NCBI RefSeq assembly: GCF_036788415.1
Contig: NZ_DAIQNN010000007.1
Span: 19,580 to 83,579 of the forward strand
DNA from: Rubrimonas sp036788415
Lineage (GTDB): Bacteria > Pseudomonadota > Alphaproteobacteria > Rhodobacterales > Rhodobacteraceae
DNA length: 64,000 nucleotides
Direction: 5' to 3'
Shown here: piece by piece, positions 8,177 to 17,044 of the stretch
Layout of the letters: each line of letters begins with the position of its first letter
Numbering within the stretch: the stretch's first letter is position 1
Position numbers and translations under genes: made by a program
Notes under the pieces: model-generated
The model's database searches: none
What the model was told of the DNA's origin: nothing
Seen by the model: only the letters and a program-made list of their open reading frames with translations

Positions 8177-8575
8177 TCAGGCGATGGTGACGAGCGGCTG
8201 GTCGGCGTCGACCGCGTCGCCCGGCGCCACCAGCACGGAGGTCACCTTGCCGCCGCGCATCGCGTTGATCGCCGTCTTCATCTTCATCGCCTCGATGACG
8301 CAGAGCTGCTGGTCGGCGGCCACCACGTCGCCGACCGAGACCGCGACCGAGGCGATGGTTCCGGCGAGCGGCGCGCGCTGGGCGTCGCCCGCGCCGGGAG
8401 GGCCGCTGGGAGCCGAGGGCGCGGCGGCGGGCCTGGGGGCGCCGGGACTGGCGACCGACGCAGCCGCCGGAGCCGCGGCGGCGGGCGGCGGGAGCGCCTC
8501 GCCTTCGCCGGCGACTTCCTCGACGAGCACGTCGTACGCCTTGCCGTCGACGGTGATGCGCAGACGTCGGATCAT
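8177..8575 (-). CDS. mmdC: Biotin carrier subunit of decarboxylase
   Basis: A 132-residue biotinyl protein. The C-terminal lipoyl/biotinyl-type domain contains EAMKMK, placing the biotin acceptor at Lys98. The domain start PLAGTIASVAVSVGDVV and end VLVAPGDAVDADQPLVTI are typical. Residues 25-65 are a long Ala/Pro hinge, as in MmdC/GcdC and OadA carriers, which lets biotin swing between the carboxyltransferase and the membrane pump. The N-terminal MIRRLRITVDGKAYDVLVEE is the short strand segment common to stand-alone carriers. The gene is 19 bp upstream of the small membrane subunit, consistent with one operon. Confidence 0.93.
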   Translation of the reverse strand: MIRRLRITVDGKAYDVLVEEVAGEGEALPPPAAAAPAAASVASPGAPRPAAAPSAPSGPPGAGDAQRAPLAGTIASVAVSVGDVVAADQQLCVIEAMKMKTAINAMRGGKVTSVLVAPGDAVDADQPLVTIA

Positions 8576-8626
8576 GGTCGGCTCCTCGGGTCGGGGAGGG
8601 GCGGCGGGGAAGGGGCCCCGGCGCCG

Positions 8627-10186
8627 TCACATCGGGATCAGGCCGTGCTTCTTCGCGGGCCTCAGCTCGCGCTTGGTCATCAGCTTGCGCAGCGCCAGCG
8701 ACAGCGCGGCCTTGGTCATCTCGGGTTCGATCACATCGGTGACGTAGCCCTTGGAGGCCGCGAGATAGGGCGAGGCGAACTCGGCGCGGTACTCCTCGAC
8801 GACGGCGCGACGCCGCGCCGCCCGCGCCTCGGGGTCCTCGATGGCGGAGAGCTCGCGCCCGTAGAGGATGTTGACGGCGCCCTCCGCCCCCATCACCGCG
8901 ATTTCGGCGGTCGGCCACGCGAACACGCAATCCGCCCCCATCTCCTGACTGCACATCGCCAGATAGGACCCGCCATAGGCCTTGCGGGTCACCAGCGTCA
9001 GCTTGGGCACCGTGCTCGCGGCGTAGGAGAACAGCATCTTCGCGCCGTGGCGGATGATGCCGCCGCGCTCCTGATCGATCCCGGGCAGGAAGCCCGGCAC
9101 GTCGACGAAGGTGATCAGCGGAATGTTGAAGGCGTTGCAGAAGCGGATGAAGGCCGCGCCCTTGTCGGAGGCGTCGATGTCGAGGCAGCCCGCCTTCTCC
9201 ATCGAGTTGTTGGCGAGCACGCCCACCACCGCGCCGTCGAGCCGCCCGAAGCCCACGATGAGGTTGCGCGCGAAACTCGCCCGGATCTCGAACAGCCGTC
9301 CGCCGTCGAGCACGCGGCGCAGGATCGCGTGCATGTCCATCGGCTCGGACGCGTCGGAGCGCACCAGCGCGTCCATGCCGTCGTCGGGGCCGAAATCGAT
9401 GTCCCGCAACGCATGCGGCGGGTCGTCGGCGTTGTTCGACGGCAGGTAGCCCAGCAGCTCGCGCGTCAACGCCACCGCGTGGGCGTCGTCCTCGGCGAGC
9501 AGATGGACATTGCCGCTGACCGCCGCATGCATCGCCGCGCCCCCGACCTCGTCCATCGTCACGTCGCGCCCGGTGACCGACTTGATGACCTGCGGGCCGG
9601 TGATGAAAAGCTGCGCGTTGGCCTTCGTCATCACGATGAAGTCCATCAGCGCCGGCGAATAGGCGGCGCCGCCCGCGCAGGGGCCGGCGATCACCGCGAT
9701 CTGGGGCGCGACGCCCGAGAGGGTGACGTTGCGGTAGAACACTTCGCCATAGCCCGACAGCGCGTCGACGCCTTCCTGGATGCGCGCGCCGCCCGAATCC
9801 TTGAAGCCGACCAGCGGAACCCCGGTGCGCAGGGCATGGTCCTGCGCCCAGGCGATCTTGCGGGCGTGCATCTTGCCCAGCGTGCCGCCGACGGCGGTGA
9901 AATCCTGGCTGAAGGCCGCGACCTGCCTTCCGTCGACGAAGCCGGTCCCGACCACCACCCCGTCGGCGGGGATAGCCTTGCTCTCCATGCCGAAGGACGT
10001 GCAGCCGTGGCGGGCATGGGCGCCGTATTCCTGAAATGTGCCTTCCTCGAACAGCGCCGCCAGACGGTCGCGGGCGCTGAGCAGCCCCTTGGCGCGACGC
10101 TCTGCGATCTTGGCAGGCCCGCCGCCGGCTTCGGCGGCCTCGCGGCGCTTGGTCAGCGTGGCGCGCAGTCTGGCGTCGAGCGTCAT
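8627..10186 (-). CDS. mmdA: Acyl-CoA carboxyltransferase subunit (MmdA-like, PCC-beta family)
   Basis: A 519-residue carboxyltransferase of the crotonase-like PCC-beta/MmdA family. N-terminal signatures include FSQDFTAVGGTLGKMHARKI, FKDSGGARIQEGVDALSGYG and GPCAGGAAYSPALMDFIVM. The C-terminal half has FVDVPGFLPGIDQERGGII, RKAYGGSYLAM and EIAVMGAEGAVNILYGREL. In decarboxylase complexes this subunit moves the carboxyl from methylmalonyl-CoA (or a related acyl-CoA) to biotin. Its association with a biotin carrier and an OadB-type pump, and the lack of a biotin carboxylase gene, argue for decarboxylase over propionyl-CoA carboxylase. The start at 10186 is where family similarity begins; the longer reading upstream runs antisense to other sequence. 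Confidence 0.93.
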   Translation of the reverse strand: MTLDARLRATLTKRREAAEAGGGPAKIAERRAKGLLSARDRLAALFEEGTFQEYGAHARHGCTSFGMESKAIPADGVVVGTGFVDGRQVAAFSQDFTAVGGTLGKMHARKIAWAQDHALRTGVPLVGFKDSGGARIQEGVDALSGYGEVFYRNVTLSGVAPQIAVIAGPCAGGAAYSPALMDFIVMTKANAQLFITGPQVIKSVTGRDVTMDEVGGAAMHAAVSGNVHLLAEDDAHAVALTRELLGYLPSNNADDPPHALRDIDFGPDDGMDALVRSDASEPMDMHAILRRVLDGGRLFEIRASFARNLIVGFGRLDGAVVGVLANNSMEKAGCLDIDASDKGAAFIRFCNAFNIPLITFVDVPGFLPGIDQERGGIIRHGAKMLFSYAASTVPKLTLVTRKAYGGSYLAMCSQEMGADCVFAWPTAEIAVMGAEGAVNILYGRELSAIEDPEARAARRRAVVEEYRAEFASPYLAASKGYVTDVIEPEMTKAALSLALRKLMTKRELRPAKKHGLIPM

Positions 10187-10263
10187 GGCCGGGTCAGCTC
10201 CTTCGCGCGTCGCAGGCGCGGGACCGGCTGCGCCTGCGGCACAGTAATGCGCGCGGGTCCGCG

Positions 10264-11370
10264 TTAGCCAACCGGTACTTTGAGACAACCGGCGTCCGAG
10301 GCGGCGGCCTGTCCCGCCTCGCGCTTGAAGGGGTTCTGGTCGGGGACGTCGAAGTCCAGCGTCAGCGCGCCCTTCTCGCGCGCGTCGGCCATGTAGCGGA
10401 AAGCGCCGACCGACATGCGCATCAGATGCTCGCCGGCCTTGATCGGCGGATACTTCGCCACCGCCTCGGGCGTGCGGAACTTCGGCAGCGGCTCGACGAC
10501 GGCGTGATAGTCGAGGCCGAAGAACAGCGGCGCGGAGAACCGCTCGCGCCCGGTGTTGACGACGCGGTGCTGGGTCGAGCGGAACGCGCCGCCGGTCCAG
10601 GTCTCGAAGATGTCGCCGATGTTGACGATGAACGCGCCCTCGATCGGCGGCGCTTCGATCCACTCGCCGTCGAGGCTGAGCACCTGAAGCCCCGGCCCGC
10701 CCTGCAGCAGAATGGTGAAGCACTCGAAATCCGAATGGGCGTCGATGCCGACGACGTCCGCCGAGGCCGGCAGTTCGTTCGGCACGTAGCGCAGGAGCCG
10801 CAGCTGCGAAGTCGGGCAGGTGATGTGCCGCCGCAGCTCCGCCGGATCGACGTCGAGCTCCAGCGCCAGCGCGTCGAGCATCCGCAACCCCAGCGCGAAA
10901 ACGGCGTCGTAATAGCCGCCGACCGCCGCGCGCCAGCCGGGCAGGTCGGGCCAGACGTTCGGGCCGGTCATCCGCCAGCCGGCGAGATGGTCGGGATGGT
11001 CGGCGGGCGCTTCGAACGACATGTCCCAGGCTTCGTTCATGTTGATGCGCCTGGGAAAACTGGCGCCGTTCTCCTCGAAGGGGACATAGCCGCGGTGATG
11101 GGTGGTGAAGCCCGACCACCAGCGCATCTTGTAGCTGCGCGGCTGCGCGTGGAAGGCGCGCGAGGCGGCGAACAGCGCTTCCGTCGTCGCTTTCGGCACG
11201 CCGTGATTGACGATGTAGAAGAACCCCGAGCTGCGCGCCGCGGCGCCGAGCGCGGCGGCGGCGGCGCGGACGCCTTCAGACTCGCCTGTCTGCAGCGCCC
11301 CGATGTCGATCACCGGCAGGGCCGAAGCCTCCACGCGCCGCGCCATCTGATCCGCCGCCATCGTCGCCAT
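10264..11370 (-). CDS. 2-oxoglutarate/Fe(II)-dependent oxygenase (isopenicillin N synthase-like)
   Basis: A 368-residue double-stranded beta-helix oxygenase. The N-terminal DIOX_N domain starts ALPVIDIGALQTGE and contains SSGFFYIVNHGVP. Iron ligands are His212-x-Asp214 (GIDAHSDFECFT) and His268 (STQHRVVN); Arg277-x-Ser279 (RFSAPLFF) binds the co-substrate carboxylate. All key residues are present, so it should be active. Such bacterial enzymes hydroxylate or cleave small metabolites; the substrate cannot be read here. I chose the ATG at 11370, which has GGAGAG upstream; the longer reading to 11496 has no family match. It diverges from the ABC importer operon across about 250 bp, so the two may share regulation or substrate. 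Confidence 0.88.
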   Translation of the reverse strand: MATMAADQMARRVEASALPVIDIGALQTGESEGVRAAAAALGAAARSSGFFYIVNHGVPKATTEALFAASRAFHAQPRSYKMRWWSGFTTHHRGYVPFEENGASFPRRINMNEAWDMSFEAPADHPDHLAGWRMTGPNVWPDLPGWRAAVGGYYDAVFALGLRMLDALALELDVDPAELRRHITCPTSQLRLLRYVPNELPASADVVGIDAHSDFECFTILLQGGPGLQVLSLDGEWIEAPPIEGAFIVNIGDIFETWTGGAFRSTQHRVVNTGRERFSAPLFFGLDYHAVVEPLPKFRTPEAVAKYPPIKAGEHLMRMSVGAFRYMADAREKGALTLDFDVPDQNPFKREAGQAAASDAGCLKVPVG

Positions 11371-11617
11371 GCTCGATTCTCTCCAGCCCGTTCGTTCGAT
11401 GTGAAACGGTGGCATACTGCCGCATGGCTCGCCAAGGCATAACTGACCGCCGCTTTTTTGGGCGTCGTGGCGGATCGCCGCCCGCCTCTGCGGCAAACGT
11501 CTCGCCGACCTTCTGCGGGCGGCGCTCCGGGCTTGGATCGCGCTGCGCCCGCTTCATGCTGCCTCCAAACCACGAGACGGCGGCGCCGCCGCCCGTCCAT
11601 CGACAGGAGCCAGAGCC

Positions 11618-12733
11618 ATGACCGCACCGACGTCTCCCCTCTCCTTGGCGCGCCCGCGCGCCGGCGGCCTCTCGCGCCGCAGGCTGTTGCAGGGCGGGGC
11701 GGGCGCGCTGGCGGTCGGGATGATCGGGGCCCCGGCGATCGCGCAGGCGCGCAGCCTGCGGGTCGCCTCCTATGGCGGGTATTTCGAGAACAGCTTCAAG
11801 GAGCACGTCTTCCCCGAATTCACCGCCGCCACCGGCATCGCGGTCGAGAGCGTGACGCAGCCCAATTCGGCGGACTGGCTCGTGACGATGCAGCAGGCGG
11901 CGATGGCGGGGCAGACGCCGACGGACGTCTCGCTCTACGGGCGCGACACGATGATCAAGGCGTCGCGCATCGGCGGGCTCTTGCAGCCGCTCGACCTGTC
12001 GAAGATCCCCACCGCCTCGGGCCTCGATCCGCGGTTCCTCTATGCGGACGCGACCGGCCCGGTGGGCGTCGGCGCGATGTCGTGGTTCGTCTCGATGGTG
12101 GTCAACCCGACCGAGATCAGCCCCGCGCCGACCAGCTGGGCCGAGTTCTGGGACAGCTCCGTCTACGCCCGCTCGCTGGGCGTCTCGCGCGAGTTCAACT
12201 CGAACTTCCTCGACGTGGTGGCGGCGACCTTCTTCGAGGGGCCGGAGGTGCTGAGCACAGAGGAGGGCATCTCGGCGGTGATCGCCAAGATCGCCGAGCT
12301 CAAGCCCAATGTCGCGCTGTGGTGGTCGGCGGAGAGCCAGATGGAGCAGGCGATGAAGAACGGCGACGTGGTGGGCGGCACCTATTACCACGACGTCGCC
12401 GGCATCATGGCCGCCGACGGCTTCCCGATCGCCTCGATCTTCCCCAAGGAGGGCAATCCGCAGAATTACGGCTCATGGTGCCTGTCGGCGGGGTCGGAGA
12501 AGGCGGCGGAGGCGCAGGAGTTCATGACCTTCTCCTGCCTGCCCGCGACGCAGGCGCTGATGGCGCGCAAGATCGGCACAGCGCCGCTCATGGACCGCGC
12601 TTCGACCGATCTGACCGAAGACGAGTTCGCCGCCGTCTCGGGCGCGCCCGCCATCACGCCGAATTTCGAGGCTTATCTCGACCACGAGACCTTCATGAAG
12701 GAGAGCTGGGAGAAGATGCTCTCCGAGTCCTGA
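11618..12733 (+). CDS. ABC transporter substrate-binding protein (polyamine/PotD type)
   Basis: A 371-residue periplasmic binding protein. The leader SRRRLLQGGAGALAVG (19-34) has a twin-arginine motif and ends in an AQA cleavage site near residue 44, so export by Tat is likely. The mature part starts LRVASYGGYFENSFKEH and contains PNSADWLVTM and a Trp-rich central region, as in PotD/PotF-type proteins for polyamines, opines or similar small amines. It is followed at once by the ATPase and two permeases, making a complete importer. The ligand is unknown; the linked isochorismatase-type hydrolase hints at an amide- or carbamoyl-containing compound. Confidence 0.9.
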   Translation: MTAPTSPLSLARPRAGGLSRRRLLQGGAGALAVGMIGAPAIAQARSLRVASYGGYFENSFKEHVFPEFTAATGIAVESVTQPNSADWLVTMQQAAMAGQTPTDVSLYGRDTMIKASRIGGLLQPLDLSKIPTASGLDPRFLYADATGPVGVGAMSWFVSMVVNPTEISPAPTSWAEFWDSSVYARSLGVSREFNSNFLDVVAATFFEGPEVLSTEEGISAVIAKIAELKPNVALWWSAESQMEQAMKNGDVVGGTYYHDVAGIMAADGFPIASIFPKEGNPQNYGSWCLSAGSEKAAEAQEFMTFSCLPATQALMARKIGTAPLMDRASTDLTEDEFAAVSGAPAITPNFEAYLDHETFMKESWEKMLSES

Positions 12734-12742
12734 GGCCGCGCA

Positions 12743-13804
12743 ATGCGGGGGCTGTCGCTGCGCGGCGTCGCCAAGGTCTATCCGGGCGGCGTGACCGCAG
12801 TGGAGGGGATCACGCTCGATTTCCCCGAAGGCGAGCTGACGGCGCTGCTCGGGCCTTCGGGTTGCGGCAAGACCACGCTGCTGCGCATGATCGCTGGGCT
12901 GGAAACGCCGTCTGCGGGGCGGATCCTGCTCGACGGGCGCGACATCACCGCCGAAGCCGCGCATGTGCGCCGCTTCGGCATGGTGTTCCAGTCCTTCGCG
13001 CTGTTTCCGCACCTCTCGGTGGCCGAGAACGTCGCATACAGCCTCGCCATCGCCGGCGCGCCGAAAGCGGAGCGGCGGGCCAAGGCCGAGCGGCTGCTCG
13101 ATCTCGTGCAGCTCTCCGGCTATGGCGACCGCCGCATCGGCGCGCTCTCGGGCGGGCAGCGCCAGCGCGTCGCCATCGCCCGCGCGCTGGCGCAGGAGCC
13201 GTCGGTGTTCCTGCTCGACGAGCCGATGTCGGCGCTCGACGCGAAGCTCCGCGAGGAGATGCAGGTCGAGCTGCGGTTGCTGCAGCAGCGGCTGGGGATC
13301 ACCACCATCGTCGTCACCCATGACCAGCGCGAGGCGATGACCATGGCCGACAGCATCGTCGTGATGTCGCAGGGCGCCGCCGAGCAGGTCGGCCCGCCCC
13401 AGACGGTCTACGCCCATCCCGCGACCGCCTTCGTCGCGGGCTTCATCGGCAAGGCGAATTTCCTCAACGGCGAAGTGCGCGACGGCGCGGCCCATGCGCT
13501 GGGCGGCGTGTTCCGCCCGGCGACGCCCGCGCCCTTCCGCTGCGGTTCGCCCGTCACCATCGCCTGCCGGCCCGAAGCGGTGCGGCTGTCGCGCGCGCCG
13601 CGCGCCGAGACCAACTCCGTGCGCGCCGAAATCAGCTTCGTGCGCGACATCGGCCCGACCTGCGAGATCCATCTCGTCGCGGCCGGCGCGCGGATGACCG
13701 CCGAACTCGGCCATGCCGACCGCGAGAGCTTCGCCATGGGCGAGCAGGTCTGGGCGGAATGGCCGCCCGAGGCGCTGCGGCTCTACCCGCGCGAGGCGGC
13801 GTGA
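12743..13804 (+). CDS. ABC transporter ATP-binding protein (PotA type)
   Basis: A 353-residue ATPase. Walker A is GPSGCGKTT (37-45), the Q-loop is in MVFQSFALFPHLSV, the ABC signature is LSGGQ (135-139), Walker B is FLLDEP (156-161), and the switch His is in VVTHDQREAMTM. The last 100 or so residues form a TOBE-type regulatory domain (VTIACRPEAVRLSRA). This is the layout of PotA/MalK importer ATPases. It begins 9 bp after the binding-protein stop and ends with a GTGA overlap into the first permease. Confidence 0.95.
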   Translation: MRGLSLRGVAKVYPGGVTAVEGITLDFPEGELTALLGPSGCGKTTLLRMIAGLETPSAGRILLDGRDITAEAAHVRRFGMVFQSFALFPHLSVAENVAYSLAIAGAPKAERRAKAERLLDLVQLSGYGDRRIGALSGGQRQRVAIARALAQEPSVFLLDEPMSALDAKLREEMQVELRLLQQRLGITTIVVTHDQREAMTMADSIVVMSQGAAEQVGPPQTVYAHPATAFVAGFIGKANFLNGEVRDGAAHALGGVFRPATPAPFRCGSPVTIACRPEAVRLSRAPRAETNSVRAEISFVRDIGPTCEIHLVAAGARMTAELGHADRESFAMGEQVWAEWPPEALRLYPREAA

Positions 13805-14781
13805 GCGCGGTCGCCGAGGCCGCCGACCTTTCCGCCGCGCCGGCTGCGGGGCAGGGCGGCGGGTTCGGCGCGCTTGCGGCGCGTGCGATCATCGGCGCGT
13901 TCGTCGCGGTGCTGTGCCTCGGCCCGTTCCTGCTCGTGCTTGCGATCAGCTTCGGTGAGAAGATCGACGGCGAGGACTGGCGCTGGAGCCTGAGCCTCGC
14001 CTCCTATCAGCGCTTTCTGTTCGGGTTCGAATGGCCCGAGGCGGTATCCTTCGTCTATCCGCAGAAGCTGTGGTTCTCGCTCTATTTCGCCGTGCTCGCC
14101 TCGATCCTCGCGGTCGCCTTCGCCTTCCCCTTCACCTGGCTGATCACGCGGCAGTCGCGGCGGGCGCAGGCGGCGTGGCTGGTCTTCATCCTCGCCTCGC
14201 TGTCGCTGTCCGAGGTCTTCGTGGTGATGGGCTGGGACATCCTGCTGTCCGGCCGCTCCGGCCTGCCGATGGTCGCGCGCGAGATCGGCCTGACGGACTG
14301 GCTGCGCGAGGCCGGGTGGTGGCCGACGCTCCAGGCCTGGGACCTCGCCAATCCGCGCAACCTCAAGTTCAAGACCTCCGCCGTCGCGACCGTGGTGACG
14401 ATGAGCTATCTGGTGTTCCCCTACGCCGTGATCCTGCTCTACCCGCCGCTGTCGCGCATCGACCCGAGTCTCGCCGAAGCCGCCCGCACCATGGGCGCGC
14501 GGTCGTTCACGGTGATCCGCACGGTGGTGCTGCCGGCCGTGCGTCTGCCGATCCTCGGCGCGACCTTCCTGCTCTTCGTCTATCTGCTGGGGGCCTATGT
14601 GGTGGTGACCCAGTTCGCGGACCCCTCGCAGCAGACGCTGACGGTGACGATCTACAACAGCGTGCGCGGGGCGACGCTCGACGCGCCCTTCGCCGCCGCG
14701 CAATCGGTGGCGCTGCTGCTGGTTTCGGCGCTGCTGCTGCTGGCGAGCGCGCGGGTCGCGAAGCTGGAGCGCGGGGCGTGA
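13801..14781 (+). CDS. ABC transporter permease (PotB type)
   Basis: A 326-residue inner-membrane permease with about six hydrophobic segments after a short Ala-rich N-terminus. The EAA loop that docks on the ATPase is AARTMGARSFTVIRTVVLP, near the middle-to-late part. I choose the GTG at 13801, which overlaps the ATPase stop (GTGA), the same coupling used by several genes in this window. An in-frame ATG 42 bp upstream is possible but lies inside the ATPase gene. It partners with the next permease to form the channel. Confidence 0.9.
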   Translation: MSAVAEAADLSAAPAAGQGGGFGALAARAIIGAFVAVLCLGPFLLVLAISFGEKIDGEDWRWSLSLASYQRFLFGFEWPEAVSFVYPQKLWFSLYFAVLASILAVAFAFPFTWLITRQSRRAQAAWLVFILASLSLSEVFVVMGWDILLSGRSGLPMVAREIGLTDWLREAGWWPTLQAWDLANPRNLKFKTSAVATVVTMSYLVFPYAVILLYPPLSRIDPSLAEAARTMGARSFTVIRTVVLPAVRLPILGATFLLFVYLLGAYVVVTQFADPSQQTLTVTIYNSVRGATLDAPFAAAQSVALLLVSALLLLASARVAKLERGA

Positions 14782-15584
14782 GCGCGGCGCGGCTCGGACG
14801 CATCGCCTATCTGGGCTGGTGCGCGGTCTTTCTCGCGGCCCCCATCGCGGTGGTTTGCGCGGCGGCGCTCAATGGCGGGCGCACCATGCTGTTTCCGCCG
14901 CAGGACCCCACGCTGGCGCGCTTCGCGGAGTTCTTCGTGGGCGACCCCGTGTGGACGCGGGCGCTGCGCGTGTCGATCCTCGTGGCGGTCGCCTCGGCGG
15001 CGCTGGGGACGCTCGCCGCATGGCCGGTGGCCTATGCGCTTTGGCGCAGGTCCGAGCGCGCGGCGCAGGCTGCGGGGGCGCTGATGGCGTTGCCCTTCAT
15101 GCTGCCGCCCATCGTGTTCGGCGTGGGGCTCGGCTTCCTCTGGAGCTTCGGCGGCGGGCTGGGGACGATCTGGGCCGGCGTGCTGAGCCATGCCGCGCTG
15201 TTCGCAGCCCTGCCGCTCGCGACGATCTCGATCGGACTGCGCGGGATCGACCGCGCCCATCTCGACGCCGCCGCCACCATGGGCGCGACCGAGGGCGCGA
15301 TCCTGCGCACCATCGTCCTGCCGCAGACCGCGCCCTACACGCTTTCGGGCTTCTTCTTCGCCATGGTGCTGAGCTTCAACGAGTTCATCGTGATGTTCTT
15401 CGTCTCGGCGTCCGGCTATGCGACCGTCACGCTGCAGATATTCAACTCGCTGCGCAACGGCTTCACGCCGACCATGGCGGTCGCCGCCGTGCTGTTCATC
15501 GTCGTCTCGGTCCTCGTCTTCGCGCTGGTCGCCCGCTTCAGCGATCTGCCGCGCATGATGGGGGCCGATCCCGCCAAAAGCTGA
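14778..15584 (+). CDS. ABC transporter permease (PotC type)
   Basis: A 268-residue permease with about six membrane segments. The EAA loop AAATMGATEGAILRTIVLP is followed by QTAPYTLSGFFFAMVLSFNE, typical of PotC-like proteins. The GTG start at 14778 overlaps the stop of the preceding permease (GTGA). It completes a binding protein-ATPase-permease-permease importer. The hydrolase gene starts 11 bp downstream, so transport and first-step metabolism probably share one transcript. Confidence 0.92.
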   Translation: MSAARLGRIAYLGWCAVFLAAPIAVVCAAALNGGRTMLFPPQDPTLARFAEFFVGDPVWTRALRVSILVAVASAALGTLAAWPVAYALWRRSERAAQAAGALMALPFMLPPIVFGVGLGFLWSFGGGLGTIWAGVLSHAALFAALPLATISIGLRGIDRAHLDAAATMGATEGAILRTIVLPQTAPYTLSGFFFAMVLSFNEFIVMFFVSASGYATVTLQIFNSLRNGFTPTMAVAAVLFIVVSVLVFALVARFSDLPRMMGADPAKS

Positions 15585-15595
15585 GGGAGCCCGCC

Positions 15596-16210
15596 ATGCC
15601 GCGCCAGCCGACCATCGTCGGAAACCCTGTCCTGCTCGTCATCGACATCCAGGCCTCGGCCTTCATGCCGGTCAAGGCCGGCATTCCCACCATGCCGGGC
15701 TATCGCGCCGCGATGGAGCGCGCCTGCGCCCTGATCGCGGAGTGTCGCCGCCTGAACGTGCCCACGATCTATTTTCAGGAGGCGCACCGGCGCGACATGA
15801 TCGACTACGGACGCGAACTCGACGGAACCGAGACGATCCACTGCATGGAGGGCGAGCCGGGCACGCCGCTCGCCGACGCGCAGACCGGGCGGCGCGAGAG
15901 CGATTATTTCATCCGCAAGCGCCGCTATTCCTGCTTCTTCGGCACCGAGCTCGAAATCCTGCTGAAAGGGCTGAAGGCGCAGACGCTGATCATGGTCGGC
16001 GGCATGACCGACGTCTGCGTGCACTACACCTTCGCCGACGCGCATCAGCACGATTATCACTGCCGCGTGGCGGTCGACGCGGTGGGCGGCACCTCGCCGG
16101 AGGCGCACGCCGCATCGCTCGCGGCGATGGAGTATCTGCAGACCGGCGCCAATCTCAGCGCGGACGAGGTCGTCGCGGCGCTGGCCGCCCGCGCCGCCCG
16201 CGCCGCGTGA
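15596..16210 (+). CDS. Isochorismatase-family cysteine hydrolase
   Basis: A 204-residue hydrolase of the isochorismatase/nicotinamidase fold. The catalytic triad is visible as Asp17 (LLVIDIQ), Lys108 (YFIRKRRYS) and Cys141 (GGMTDVCVHYT), with the usual cis-peptide context before the Cys. Known members cleave isochorismate, nicotinamide, biuret, N-carbamoyl amino acids or ureidoacrylate. With an intact Cys this one is likely an amidohydrolase. It sits 11 bp after the importer genes and overlaps the next gene by GTGA, so it probably acts on the imported compound. Confidence 0.92.
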   Translation: MPRQPTIVGNPVLLVIDIQASAFMPVKAGIPTMPGYRAAMERACALIAECRRLNVPTIYFQEAHRRDMIDYGRELDGTETIHCMEGEPGTPLADAQTGRRESDYFIRKRRYSCFFGTELEILLKGLKAQTLIMVGGMTDVCVHYTFADAHQHDYHCRVAVDAVGGTSPEAHAASLAAMEYLQTGANLSADEVVAALAARAARAA

Positions 16211-16944
16211 TCGCGCTCGCCGATCTGGAAGGGTGCTGGCGGCGGCTCTGGCTGCGCGCCCCCGGCTTGGAAGATCGGGAGACGCGCGTGTTGTGGCGGC
16301 AGGGGGCGCGGGATTTCGTCGATCTGCGCATCCCCGCCGATCTGCCGGATATGGGCGGCGCGGCCTCGCTCGCCGAACTCGACGCGGCGGCGCTGTCGGC
16401 TCTGGCGCGCTGCGAGGGCTTCGCGGGGACGACGGAAGTCGAGGACGGCGTCTGCGTCTGGACGCGGGAGATCAACTTCCGCGGTCCGCAGACAGGCCCC
16501 GATGTCGGCGCGCTGGAGATGGCGGCGGAGGGGCTCATCGAGACCGGCGTGCATGCCGACTACTCCGAGCTGTGGACGCTGGCGGAGGCCGGCCCGGTCG
16601 AAACCCGCACGCTGCGCGACGCGGCGGGGCGGCTGCTCGTGCTCGCAGCCGGTCCCGAGGGGTTCTCGCTGGGGCGCGCGGACCCAGCCGCCGCTTCCGG
16701 CACGGCCCTCGCCGACGCGCTCGCGGCGGCGCTCGCCGCGAACGACCGGCCGGCGCTGCGCGCGCTGTTTGCGCAGGAGTTCTGCTGCGGCGCGTTCGAC
16801 GGCGACGTCGCCCGCATCGACGCCTCGACCGATCCGACGCGCATCGGCGTCGCGGCCTTCCTGCGCGGCGATCTCGGCCGCGCGGCGCCGCGTCTCGTCG
16901 AGAAGGGCTTCGACGGCGCGGAGCGCGCGACGCTCTGGTTCTGA
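16207..16944 (+). CDS. Uncharacterised protein coupled to hydrolase
   Basis: I do not recognise this 245-residue protein with confidence. It has no signal peptide or membrane segment. It opens with a Trp/Arg-rich stretch (LEGCWRRLWLRAPGL), then VLWRQGARDFVDLRIP and WTREINFRGPQTGPDVGALE. The alternation of short hydrophobic strands and charged turns suggests a beta-rich barrel-like fold, perhaps lipocalin-like, which is only an impression. The GTG start overlaps the hydrolase stop (GTGA), so the two should be made together. The position makes a role in handling the substrate or product of the upstream importer and hydrolase plausible. Confidence 0.75.
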   Translation: MIALADLEGCWRRLWLRAPGLEDRETRVLWRQGARDFVDLRIPADLPDMGGAASLAELDAAALSALARCEGFAGTTEVEDGVCVWTREINFRGPQTGPDVGALEMAAEGLIETGVHADYSELWTLAEAGPVETRTLRDAAGRLLVLAAGPEGFSLGRADPAAASGTALADALAAALAANDRPALRALFAQEFCCGAFDGDVARIDASTDPTRIGVAAFLRGDLGRAAPRLVEKGFDGAERATLWF

Positions 16945-17044
16945 CTTCTGCCCCCGCGCTGCGTCGGCATGCCGCAAAGCCTGCGGCCTGCGTCCGGCGC
17001 CCCCTCCGCGATATGCTGCGCGCTGATCAGTCGAGGAGCACCCC

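Noticed and set aside
6671..10267. A 1198-codon open frame on the plus strand
   Set aside because: It runs antisense to the four decarboxylase genes, which have full family motifs. Long antisense frames are expected at this GC content, and its product is low-complexity His/Arg/Gln/Asp-rich.
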